Shown one piece after another: positions 45,222 through 57,379 of a DNA stretch of 64,000 nt; position 1 is the first letter of the stretch, and each line of letters starts with the position of its first letter. The translations under genes were made by a program, and so were the position numbers. A model generated the notes under the pieces. That model was not told where the DNA came from, ran no database searches, and saw only the letters and a program-made list of their open reading frames with translations. The stretch comes from Oidiodendron maius Zn (Eukaryota; Ascomycota; Leotiomycetes; Myxotrichaceae). The stretch lies in assembly GCA_000827325.1 (NCBI GenBank), contig KN832879.1, positions 62,001 to 126,000 of the forward strand. Direction: 5' to 3'.

Positions 45222-48200
45222 ATGCTGGGACATCAAAGATTAGTCTCAATCTTCAAAACTCACTTTTCAATTACCGCGTCAATACATACTGGTTTCCTTC
45301 CTTCCCCATCTCAGTTGAGGACGATTCGAACAACCAGCTCAAGAAAATATCGCCCTCCGAGTCCGCCCTCCATCTTGTGTTTCCAAAGCCGATTAAGCTT
45401 CGGTACTTTGAGAACATATTCCAAGATGGCCGCACCATTTGGCCGAGATGTCCTTCCCGGTAACATCAAGCCGATCAATTATGATCTCTCTATCTATGAC
45501 CTCAAATTGGGTGGATCTTTTACCTACCAGGGGACAGTCTCGATCCTGGCGAAGATTCTCCGAAGCACAAACGAGATTATCTTGAATTCTCATCAACTCA
45601 TAATCAGCAGTGCTGAAGTAACCGTAGAGCTGGCAAAATCTCAACAGACCTTCAAGACCTCCGGTATTTGGTTCGATGTTCCCCGGCGACGTGTAACTAT
45701 CTCCTTTCAAGATGCCTTGCCGATAACCGAAAAGGCTGTTATTACCCTGAAGTTCGAAGGAATCATGAACCATGATATGGCTGGCTTTTCTCGAGCCAGA
45801 TACAAGTCAACTATAACGCCAGCAGCATCCGTCCCTATGGAGGGCGATGAGCACTTGATGTTTTCTACTCAATTTGAAGCTTGTGATGCTCGACGTGCCT
45901 TCCCGTGCTTTGATGAGCCAAATCTGAAGGCGACTTTTGACTTCGAAATTGAAATCCCATCCGACTTGATTGCGCTCAGCAACATGCCTGAAAAGGGTAC
46001 TAGGAAGACGAAGGATGGCTTTCATGTTGTTTCGTTTGAGCGAACCCCAGTTATGAGCACCTACCTGCTAGCTTGGGCTGTCGGTGACTTTGAATATATC
46101 GAAGATTTCACCAAGAGAAAGTACAATGGCAAGGCACTTCCTGTTCGTGTATATACCACCCGAGGTTTAAAAAACCAGGCGCAGTATGCACTTAGCAATG
46201 CCCCTCAGGTAATTGACTACTTCTCGGAAATTTTCGGTATTGACTACCCACTACCAAAAGCGGACCTGTTAGCTGTTCATGAATTTGTGAGTAATTTTGC
46301 TATTGGTATAGCAATTTCCAAGTCCAAGTTTGCTCCTTTTGTTTACTTCAGGTTCATTGTCTTCACTTCTTTTAGCAGTTGAATAATAGATCCTGCGCAT
46401 GGGCAATTTTTCGAACCCAATTCTTCAATACCCTTGTCAACTCATGTCCACTCTGTTTTCTAAGTATTTATGATCCACAAGGCTAACTACACAATTCTCA
46501 GTCTACCGGGGCGTACGTACACTTATAGAGAACTCCTTAATCATGCAGACCGACTCCTGCACTGTACTTTACATAAGCTAACGGAGCTCTAGTATGGAAA
46601 ATTGGGGGCTTGTCACATACAGAACAACAAGTATGTTCAATAACTTTTCCCTAGTAGTTTATACCGCTGACCCCGTCTCTAGGAGTTCTTTTCGATGAGA
46701 AAACATCCGACGTAGGATATAAAAGCCTAGTTTCATACGTCATTGCCCACGAGTTGGCCCATCAATGGTTTGGTAACCTAGTTACTATGGATTGGTGGGA
46801 CGAGTTGTGGCTCAATGAAGGCTTTGCTACGTGGGTTGGTTGGCTGGCAACAGATCACTTTCATCCCGAGTGGGACGTCTGGTCCCAATTCGTATCTCAG
46901 GATATGCAAATGGCTTTTACTCGAGACTCCCTTCGGAGCTCCCATCCAATTGAGGTGCCTATCAAGAATGCTCTAGACGTTGACCAGATATTCGATGATA
47001 TTAGCTATCGTAAAGGCAGCTCTGTCATTCGCATGCTAGCTGCACACCTGGGACAGCAGAAATTTCTCCAAGGTGTCTCAAATTATCTTAAGGAGCGTGC
47101 CTATAGCAATGCGACGACGCAAGATCTGTGGTCAGCACTCAGCCAGTCCTCCGACCAAGATGTTAATTCTTTAATGGAACCGTGGATTCGAAAGATCGGC
47201 TTCCCAGTAGTAACGGTTGACGAAGAAATCAATCAGATCCGTATCAAGCAATCTCGCTATCTCTCTACGGGTGATGTAACGGCCGACGAGGACACCACCA
47301 ATTGGTGGATTCCATTAGGCGTTCGAGGCAAAATTGGCAATAAAGAGGTTGCACCTATTTCCTTGACAGCGAGGGAAGACGTTATCACCGGCATTGAGAG
47401 TTTATTCTATAAGTTAAACGCGGAAAATGCTGGTTTCTACCGAACCAAGTATCCACCGCGAAGGCTTGCAAAGCTCGGCACCCAAATGGATCAGCTCTCT
47501 GTCTCTGATAAAATTGGTGAGCCAATCAGCACATGGTGATATCTGGATATTGACTTGTGCCAGGTTTAATCGGAGATGCTGGTGCTCTAGCAGCGTCTGG
47601 AGAGTCTTCCACCCCAGGATTGTTAGCTCTGATAGAAGGATGTTCATCGGAATCGAAGTACCTCGTCTGGTCACAGATTCTCGGCTCTCTGGGCACAGTC
47701 AAATCAGTGTTTTCAGATGACGCTGCGATTACGGATAGCCTTAAGAGTTTCATCCTGAAATTGATCGGCTCAGCTGTGCAGAAAATAGGATGGAAAGTTT
47801 TTCCAGATGAGGACTTGCTTACTTCCCAGCTTCGGTCTCTCCTTATCCTTTCTGCCGGCCTAAACGGGCACAAGGAGTAAATATCCCTTTTCTGCTTACT
47901 GTTCATGATTCGATTACTGACCAGAGTAGAATTATTGCTGAAGCTCAACGTCGTTTTAAACTGTACATCGGTGGGAATGACAGGTCTGCTGTGCATCCCA
48001 GCTTGCGTGCTGCTATATTCGGAATTTCTATTCGCTATGGCTCATCGGCCGAGTACTTAGCTCTCAAGAAAGAGTGGCAAACTACGGAATCTATTGATGG
48101 GCGTGAGATTTGCCTTCGTGCTCTTGCCCGTCTCCAGTCTCCACAGCTTCTAGATGACTATTTGTCGTTTCTTTTCAATGACGTTGCTATGCAAGACTTG

Positions 48201-48521
48201 CACATCGGCGCGATAGGCTTAGCCGCCAATCCTAAGACCCGGCAAGGCTTATGGATACACATCCAACGTAACTTCGACACAATTCGAGCCGGGTTAGGCG
48301 AGAACATGGTAGTCATGGAACTATTCATCAGGCATAGCTTGAAAAGCTTTACAGATCGAAGAGCCGAGCAGGAGATCACTAAGTTCTTTAAAGGCAGAGA
48401 CAATAGTGGGTACGATCGCGCTTTGGAAATTGTAAAGGATACTATTCTAGGACGGGCCGCGTACAAGGAAAGAGATGCTGCTGCTATTCTAGCATGGCTT
48501 AAGGCAAATGGCCATGCATGA
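45222..48521 (+). CDS. M1-family zinc aminopeptidase (Aap1/Ape2-like)
   Basis: Six exons: 45222-46286, microexon 46502-46512, 46593-46630, 46683-47516, 47564-47876 and 47930-48521. All phases agree, giving 950 residues from ATG 45222 or 882 from the internal ATG 45426. The first 68 residues contain no Asp or Glu and many Arg/Ser, as in mitochondrial leaders. The exopeptidase motif GAMENWG is assembled only after the 11-base microexon is spliced in (HEF/STGA/MENWG). The zinc motif is HELAHQWFGNLV with NEGFATW. The C-terminal helical (ERAP1_C) domain follows. It removes N-terminal residues from peptides. The two starts could give mitochondrial and cytosolic forms. Confidence 0.92.
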
Positions 48522-49947
48522 GATGTATGATGACCTCAATATCAATATAACTATTCATCTCGTATATTGAGGTTTGGCAATAATATGTATCGGAACCAAA
48601 AGGTTCTATACCTGCGTGAATCGGCCAATAGGACATATTCCCAAGCTAAGAATTGTAGTAGCTAATGGGGTGATTTGTCGTCAATATTGGAGACTCCTCC
48701 CTCGCATATCTGCCACTAGGTTGTACTGTACATAGGAGAGATAGTTGTGGAGCGGCGCACAGACAGATGACTTCGGCGTGGCAAATAACACCGCACCAAA
48801 GGACTGCCGGGTTGCAGATACGAAGGGACATTTTGAGGGGTTGCGCCCTAGCCACCCTGTCTTTAGATGCCGTACTAGATAGGCCGATGCAAAGAAACTT
48901 AATTTGGTGGGGTCGGGAGCTGCATACGGGTGCGGCCACTTACTTGCCTGTCTCCCACGCTTGATCCGGGTGTAGGGGACCCGTCCATTGCTATAACTGG
49001 TGTTCAAGATGGCCCTAGGGTGCTGAGAGATGAATATATGGCTGGATGGAGAAGTGGGTGCGTCCAAACCAAAGATCAGGTGTTCCGGATGACAAACATC
49101 ATCAGCTTAACAGAATTCGGAATAGTATCTCCTATATCGTTTCCACTTAAAATCCGAATATCAAGGGTTGGAGACAATCTTCCATTTCAGAAAGGCTCTA
49201 TGATGACGTGACTAGCACCTCGAGACCGGTCCAGCCAAGATTATCGCCGGAATGTCGGAGCGGCGGGAAGACTGCCCTGCATAAGTGCGGTGCATGGGTG
49301 AAGGCTACAAGATGTAGGTCTCTGCGTAAAACACGATGCAGTGTTAGACAGCCACTAAGCTGAAGCTGACCTGGAGACTCATTCTGTAGCGTAGTCAGAG
49401 ATGAACCAAAAAAATACCCCGCTGATTAGTGCGTTATGGTTATAAGACTCTGAAATGTGCTGGGTTTGGCCACAAACCTGAGATGCACGAATACACGAAT
49501 ATTCACAGCTTAGTTGAAGTAATAGCTTTGGTAAATGCTCTCTTCAATACAACTACAATATCGCTCGGGGAGAAAACGCGGAAGGTTTCTGCGCAGTTGG
49601 GGTTCCGAATAAGGATTAGTGGGATGATCTCTGTGCTAGCCTTTATTCGGACTAAGTAGCCGGACTACGATCTCGAGGAACGACAACCCAAGGGGACGGC
49701 GACTCTCTTCCAGCTCTACGTCTCACTCCACAACGAGATACGACACGAGCACGACTTCGCATCAATTCCGCCACCCATCTGCGAAGACAGCGCCAGTGTT
49801 CTGCAGGTGATCCGAAGCGCGTGCCCGCCTACAATCAACCAACAGCTGATGATCGTTTAAGGAAGAGCCATCCATTCCAACCTCCCCGCCACTCGCTCAA
49901 CGACCTAGACCTACCCGGCTCCCTACCGCACATGTGAATTGCACACC
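48522..49947. other. Intergenic region between tandem genes
   Basis: Contains the 3' flank of the aminopeptidase and the promoter of the KDM4-type gene. Frames at 48646-49067 (-) and 48930-49211 (+) are short and unrecognised. Confidence 0.4.
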
Positions 49948-52900
49948 ATGTCAGCAGATACGGCCGTTGCGGCCCCGGAGACAGAGAAGCAATTGCACTC
50001 TCCTCCCGCGTCCAACAAGGAGGATGCTACGTCGGTCAAGCATGATGGCTTGACATCGGACTCAGAGCTCTCTGATCTCGAGGACCCGGAAGAAGATATC
50101 GGTGAGGTCGCTCCGGCGTACTATAGCGACGGAGGTGTTCCGGTATTTGAACCCACAATGGACCAGTTCAAGTCCTTCAAACTCTACGTATGTGTCCGCT
50201 TTCCCCCACGGCAAGCTTTTGGTCGCTAATCTATTACCACTGCAGATGGATAAAATCAACCCGTGGGGAATGAAGACAGGAATCGTGAAAGTCATCCCAC
50301 CATCCGAATGGCGCTCCGAGCTCCCTACCCTAGACCAAGCCATCAAGACGATCAGAGTCAAGGAACCGATCAAGCAGGACATCATGGGCACAAACGGTAC
50401 ATATCGACAGGCCAATATTCTTCATCAGAGATCGTACAACCTTCCGCAATGGCGCCAGCTCTGTGACCAGAGCGAGCACCAACCCCCGGCTAAGAGAGGA
50501 GAGAGGAGACTCAACCAAGATAAGCCTCGCTCTACTCCTAGCCGGTCAAAGGCAACGTCTACACCATCCTCATCAGCATCCAAGAAAAAGGGTGCTGGCC
50601 GCACTCCAAAGAACAAGAAAAAGGTCACGACTGAGGAAAAGGAAGGTTCGGTGGTCTCTGATAGGCTACCTACACCGGTCTCTCCATCGATAAAATTAGA
50701 GGATGATATGGATGCTGTCAAGCAGGAGCAAGATGATGAAGAGCCGGAAGAGCCAGTAGTGCCCAGACGAATGGGTGCTGTCCAGCAACCAAAATCCATA
50801 TCTGTCTCTTCTCGCCGAAAATACAATCGTCGTGAGGCGGCTGCAAAGATTGATGAAGAGGCTTTCAAGGGCTTCAAATATGAGCTGGATGAAGATTATT
50901 CTCCTGAGCGTTGCGAGGAACTTGAGCGGGCTTACTGGAAGACTTTAACCTATGCTCCTCCGCTCTACGGAGCTGATATGCCGGGTTCACTCTTTGATGA
51001 TCGAACAACCTCTTGGAACCTTGGCAAACTGGAAAATATTCTCGATGTTTTAGGAACAAAGATTCCTGGCGTCAATACCGCATACCTATACCTTGGAATG
51101 TGGAAAGCCACTTTTGCTTGGCATCTAGAGGATGTTGATCTTTATAGCATCAACTTTCTCCACTTTGGTGCTCCAAAGCAGTGGTACAGTATCTCTCAAG
51201 GTGATGCACGCCGGTTCGAAGCGGCCATGAAAAGTGTCTGGCCTACGGATGCCAAAGCATGTGACCAATTCCTTCGCCATAAAACGTTTTTGATCTCCCC
51301 ACAGCACCTACTCCAGCACTACAACATTAAAGTCAACAAGATCGTGCATCGGCCAGGCGAGTTTGTCATCACTTTCCCCTACGGGTACCACTCAGGCTAC
51401 AACCTCGGTTACAACTGTGCCGAAGCGGTCAATTTTGCGTTGGATTCCTGGCTTGAATATGGCCGTATTGCAAAGAAATGTGATTGCAGTCAGGCGCAGG
51501 ATAGTGTATGGATCGATGTTCGAGATCTCGAGCGTAAATTACGAGGAGAAGAGACCGATTATGGCGAGTCTGAGGATGAGGAAGATGAGGAAGAGGAAGG
51601 TGAGAATGGTCCTACAGATTTGCCAACTCCTCCCGAGAGTAGCGGAGATTCAAAAGTCAAGGCTCCAAAACGCAAACGCAAGCGGCCAACCGATGACAAG
51701 AGCGATACCACTAATATTAAGAGAATTCGCGTGCGCATCAAGGCTCCAGCAAAAGAACCTTGCATTCTATGCCCCAATGATATTCCATCTGAACCACTAC
51801 TGCCAACAGAAGATGGACAGAAGGCACATCGTATGTGTGCTCTATACATTCCTGAGACATCGATCGAGACGGGAGAGCAAGAACTAGTCACCGACGTAAA
51901 ACACATTAAGAAAGCACGTCTCGATTTGAAGTGCAATTACTGCCGGTCAAAGAAAGGAGCCTGCTTCCAGTGCTCACAGAAGAAATGCACCAGAGCATAT
52001 CACGCTACATGTGCTGCCGCCGCTGGTGTCCTGGTCGAACAAGGCGAAATTCCTGTATTTGGTGAAGATGGAACCGAATACAAGGATTGGGGCATTGAGT
52101 TTAGCTGTCGATTCCACCGCACGAAGCGTGATAAGAAGCTCGATGCCGATGCTCTCGCAGATGACGAGCCTCTCCGGAAGACAGGATTGGAGCTTAAGAC
52201 AGGAGAGACGGTCCAGATGCAATACTACAGAGGCGATATATTCGCTGGTGCCGTGGTAGAAAATCGTAAGGGAGAGGAGATGATTCTTGTTGACATACTC
52301 CCCAGAGGGTATGTTGAGACTCTAAGGTCATTTCTGCAAGTTTTACTAATAACTATCTTAGTGAACGTGTTGAAGTTGAATATAGATGGTTGCTTATTCC
52401 GGACCCTGCCGATTTCCATCTGCAGAGGCCATCGGCAAACGCGATTCCGTTACCAAAGTCCTTTAAAGCAAAGGAATCGCTCAATACGAGCAAACGGCAA
52501 ATTGACGATCTCCCCAGAGCTGATGATCCCTTCGTTACGGGTTGCACATGGGCAGAGTTCAAAACCGAAGCTATCCCTCGTAATCCTGCGCAAGTTAAAA
52601 TCAACTTCTCCAAAGAAGATCAGATTTGGTTCTATCTTGGCAAGACTTCTACGGAGGCAAAGGCACAGTTTACAGAGGATCTAGCCAAGCCACGCCATAA
52701 TCCAAAAGGACACTTCCTAGACACTATCCCCAAGCCAGTCTCGGCTGCACCGCGACAATCATATGGTGCATCATATCCATCAGGGCAGGGCCACAGCGGT
52801 TCTAACTCGGCAAAAGGAAGCTCGCGACCCCCGCAGGTTGCGAATCCTGTGAAGCAGGATAAGCCATATATCTACAAGCCTCGCATCAGTGATGATGCAT

Positions 52901-54060
52901 ACCGCGTTGATCCGCAAGCTTATCGCTCCCAGCAGACCTTCCTGCAGCACTCGACCGCTGCTCCTTTTAGTTTTGGTACTGACCCTAGATGGAAGGTGTC
53001 TCCTGAGTCATCTCCTTCAACAACTTCTTACTCATCGACATCCTCGCACTCTCCTGCGGCCTCTTTTTCGCGGTTCTCCGCCCAAGTGAGCAGCACAAAC
53101 AATACCCCACAACCGACAAGTGTACTGGCTCCACCTGCATACTTCAAACATCCATACGGTACTCCAGTTCCGCCACCCAAGCAAAATAATTCATTCAGCG
53201 GCAAGGCCATAAGTTCAAAACCAAATCCATTTGCAAAATACAAATATTTGCAACAGGAGCACAACAGATCGCCTTTAGAATATAAGAGTCCATACAGACC
53301 TGGGGGTGGATTCATGAACGGATATCAGGGCAGCCTCGAAAAGCATCTGCAGCAAACTCTATTCAGCGGTCGTGCACCTGCAACAACTTCACTTGCCGCC
53401 AATCAACTGCCAGTGAACTCCTATGGAGCTGCACCTGCGACTGCCACCGGTCCATCTGTGGTTGCAAATGCGCCAAAGCAGTCTGCACTCCCTCAACAGG
53501 TTACGAAACCAACAGCTCAGAAAACTTGGAGTAAAGAACCCGTATTGCATCCTGCCATCCGACAGGAGTACAGTGCACTGTTCCACAGGCAATACCAGCA
53601 TCCACAACTCTCGACCGCTGATCAAGCATCTCAACTCACACTGCACCAGACGCAGTACCATAGACAACAACAGATGCAACAAACTGCACGGAACGCCCAA
53701 TTTCAGCAAACCATCAAATCGCACCAGCCTGTCCAACCCCAATATCTTCCTCCATCTACAGAGACACTGCTTAATTCCGATGTACGGCAAGATGTGAATT
53801 TTCAACCAAGTAAGCCGCAAACTCACACTCCTTCCAGCGTCTCCCTCCAGAATGTATATCCACACCAGCAGTACTTACAGACGTCACATTCTCAGGATAA
53901 AACCGCAAGCTTGCCACTACAATCATGGTCAAATGCCCCGGACCAGTCCATCGCTGCGCAGCGGGAACTCCCTGACGTACCTGTGGACTCTACTTCTCTG
54001 ATAGAGAAAATGATGATAAACTTGAAGAAGGCTACTACCACTGCGTCATCCGTTAGTTAA
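49948..54060 (+). CDS. JmjN/JmjC/PHD histone demethylase, KDM4 (JHDM3) type
   Basis: Three exons, 49948-50187, 50246-52308 and 52362-54060, with consistent phases, 1333 residues. JmjN spans exons 1-2 (VPVFEPTMDQFKSFKLY/MDKINPWG). A Lys/Ser-rich linker follows. JmjC lies at about residues 300-470: GVNTAYLYLGMWKATFAWHL with the HLE iron ligands (H-x-E), NFLHFGAPKQWYSI, and the second His in GYHSGYNLGYN. A Cys-rich segment and an extended PHD finger follow (CILCPNDIP, HRMCALYIP, CNYCRSKKGACFQC, CTRAYHATCAAAAG, CRFH). The last 550 residues are Pro/Gln/Ser-rich and probably disordered. KDM4 enzymes remove methyl groups from H3K9 and H3K36 using Fe(II) and 2-oxoglutarate. All three iron ligands are present, so it should be active. 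Confidence 0.92.
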
Positions 54061-54761
54061 ACGATTGATCGTACATACACATGGAAAGGATATGCAGACG
54101 TTGTCCATGAGTTACGACATTGATGGCGGGGGAATAATACTTGGACAAAACAGGGATGACAAGGCTCACATTCTTCATATCCTATGGAGTGGGTGAAATA
54201 TATCGGTCGTCTCTATATTCATGGGCGTACCATGACTGGCGTTACAGGAAACTGGGGTTGAATGGTCGGCGCGATTGTTCGCCGTTTTTCGTTGTCCTTT
54301 CGGCATTGATCATTCGATGTGTTGATGTGTTTTATTTTTTTTTTTCAATCAACGCACTTCATGTTCATTCTTCCTTCTCACTGATTCTCAGTGGATACAT
54401 TGCTTTCAGATCCCTGGTGGCGAAGACGGATCTTGCAGGTGTACAAAGAGGCACGGCCAGGGCAACCATTGTGAATAACTTGCTTGGCATTTTTCGAGCA
54501 CCACCAGTACAGAGGATACTGCACATTGTACATTAGTCCGGCAAACCTGGGAGTAAGGGCTTGGTGATAATTGAAGTTGATATCGCTTCTTCCAATAGTG
54601 CTCCTCGTACAATTGATATGATAAAAACTCGTTGAACGTAAAAAAAGAAAATGCACTCATAACCCAGTCATCCATTTCGATAGCCCAATTTCGTGACTCG
54701 ATACACCCCAGCGCCTGACCCAGATATACATCATTACTTGATCTAAAGCATTCCACCGCCC
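54061..54761. other. Intergenic region between convergent genes
   Basis: 3' flanks of the KDM4-type gene and of the CTF4 gene. A short T-run lies near 54340. Short frames here are not domain-like. Confidence 0.4.
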
Positions 54762-57379
54762 TTAGTCCTCATCCATACCACCCGATATCCGCTCCTCCCC
54801 GATCTCCCGGATCTTCTCTCCAAGCAAATTCCTTCCATACCGCTCTGCCACTTTCACAGCAGCCTCAATCATCCTACCTGTACGATCTCTCATCAAAGAC
54901 ACAGTCTCTAGCGCACGCATCCCTCTCTCCTCGCCCTCTCTACACTCCACAGCAAGCATTTGCAAGAGCGTCTTGTCAATTTCGATTTCATTCCTCGCGA
55001 GCGCAGTGCGCTGGGCGTGCGTGCTCTTTGTAGATTCGATAAGATCCTGCTCTTGAGCGGTCAAGACGCTTCTAAGAACATAATCGCCTTCCAGCTTCTT
55101 CAGCTCGTCAGCGTCATCAGGAGGGGCGTCCTCATCTTCGCGCTCGGGTTTGGGGTTGGAAGTGAGCGGGATCTGGAAATCGAATTCGGAGAGTAGAGGA
55201 CGCGGGAAGTAGGGATATTGGTCGCCACCTTTGAGGATAATGCAGTGGAATTTGTTCTCGGCGACAGCAACTGGGAAATAGGTCTCTGTTTTGCGGCCGG
55301 AGGCAAGACGGGAGAGGAGTTTTGTGTCCAGGAGGGGAACCCAGATTGCTTGGGAAGGGATGCGCCAATGGAGGAGGGTAAGGAGAGTTCCCGTGGAGTC
55401 ATAGATGCATGGATCCTACGAAATTTTGTTAGTGCTAGTAGTTTCGATGTAGAGAAGTAGTACTTACCCCGTTGTCTGAAAAGAAAACGCTCTTCACGGT
55501 CTCTCCATCCGGCAAAGCCACGATGTCTTCACTCTGACAAACTTCATCTCTCTTAATATTTTGGATCGTGTACAATAACTTCGTGTTTCCATCAGCTCCA
55601 ACTGGACCGTTTCCAAGAGTGAGGACGTAGTCTCTCCAGGTAGCACATGTTACAGTTGGACTGCTCTTTTGCCTATATACTCTGTACGGGATGCCGAAAA
55701 GAGTATATATCCTCACATAATTCGCAGTTGTTGTGACTGTTACGAAGGAGTCACTCAGTGAGATAGCGGTCACTTCCTCTCCCTTAGGAAGCTGGGTTCG
55801 CCAATCTGCTCGAGTCGTCCACGTTTCATGCGGCCGGTAGAAGATAGTCGCCGCAATATCCTTATCAGAAGGACAAGAAAATAAGGTGCCACTGTCATTG
55901 AGACAAGCTTTGTCATACATGAAAGTGTCTGTGAAATGGAAATCGCGGTGGTTCTGATTGTCATAGAACTCCACTGTCACCGTATTATGAGTGTCTTGGT
56001 CAACAGTCCACACAAAACCTATGAGGTTCAGGCAGAGATATTTCCGATTCCCACGCCATGGGGTGGATCCAGGTTGAAAGGACTCATGATACTGTGGTTC
56101 CCAGGAGTGCGCGGCTCGTTTGCTGGCTCGGCCACCATCATATAGGTCATTTGGTCTTTTGCCGTTGCCATTAACTCCAAGTGCATACCCTGCGCCATCA
56201 TCGTCAACGACAAAATCATCTTCATCGCCCATGATATCCGTGCCAAGAATATCGTCCAAGCTGTCAGGAGATCCCCGACGTGTACCTCGATGGGGGATGT
56301 GTTTGGTGCCATTGGAATTAACGTGTCGAACATTGGCTGATATTTCAGAGAGCGGATCATGTATGAAAGGAGCAGGTTGGGCATTCAGTCTGACGAGATG
56401 AGCATGCTCGACTGGAACGAAATCGTTGAAGATGTAGACTTCTCCATCTGAATTCGTAAAGGATAGGAGGTTTTTGGTGGGGTGCCATGCTAAATCCATA
56501 ACATTTCCATAGTCGTAGCTGGCAATCACACTCTGCGTCTTCGTCTCCCAGATCAAGATCTTACGGTCCTTTCCAGCAGACGCAAGCATTGCTCCGTTTG
56601 GTGACCAGGCCAGGGCTGTAATGTCGCCAGTGTGGCCATTGGAGAATATCCTTTGCATGCCCCAGTCGTTCGTAGACATGACTTGTATATCCCTCGTTCC
56701 GGTCGGGGCAGCGAACGCTCTTCCGTCGGGGTGCCATGTCACCTTCGCACTAACCTCGTCGTCTGTCTCAACCGTTCTAATCAACCCATCGATCTTGCGT
56801 ACCAATTCCGGTTCACTATCTTCGATTGAGTAAACATATACGAAGCCATCGGTACAAGACAGCGCGAGATACTTGGAACTCGGGTCGAAAGAGATATGTT
56901 TAATTGGTTTCAGCTGCTCTCTCAGGTACAGCACCGAACTGGTATCGGAGGTCTTGACGACCTTGACGACGAGCTCATCACTGGCAACAGCGCACCAGAT
57001 GCCATCGGGAGAAATCGCGACATCGCGGACCGGCAGTGAACAGCGCATGAGAAATTTATCAAAGGACATGGTTTCGAGGGAGTATTTGCTGACAGTGCCA
57101 TCTTCGGCGCCAGTGACAAAGAACTCATTCTAGAACATAGTCAGTATGCGCGATGCTGTTTCGACAGAAAATACTGACAGTCGAATCCACTGCCATATTC
57201 TGCTCCTGGCAGTCGTCGATATTCGTCGGCTCGCCATCGAAGCCGGTCTTGTACACACGCGTGGTGTTGTTGGAGCCCACTGTCACGAGTTTTGTTCCAT
57301 CCGGGGTGTATGAGAGGTAAGTCGGGCCTTGAGTATGGGCTGGGCGCCCTCGCAGGCGTGTGTGGGCAGTCGAGGTCAT
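54762..57379 (-). CDS. Replisome adaptor Ctf4/WDHD1 (SepB) WD-repeat protein
   Basis: Three exons, 57379-57179, 57129-55468 and 55415-54762, with phase-0 joins (gtcagt...ctag and gtaagt...gtag), 838 residues. The ATG at 57379 is preferred; the frame upstream opens only with a TTG. N-terminal WD40 repeats occupy about residues 10-320 (GHTGDITALAWSPNGAMLAS, KILIWETKTQSVIASYDYGN). A Ctf4-typical acidic linker with DDFVVDDDGAGY follows. Then comes the second beta-propeller (SepB domain): WRGNRKYLCLNLIGFVW, FTDTFMYDKACLNDSGTLFS and YVRIYTLFGIPYRVYRQK. The C-terminus is a helical bundle. Ctf4 forms a trimer that links the CMG helicase with polymerase alpha and Chl1 at forks. SepB in Aspergillus is needed for septation and chromosome stability. 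Confidence 0.92.

Noticed and set aside
23649-57379. A functional cluster of MPS1, RAD17 and CTF4
   Set aside because: The genes share a broad theme (chromosome maintenance) but are about 11-15 kb apart with unrelated genes between, in mixed orientations; chance is the simpler reading.
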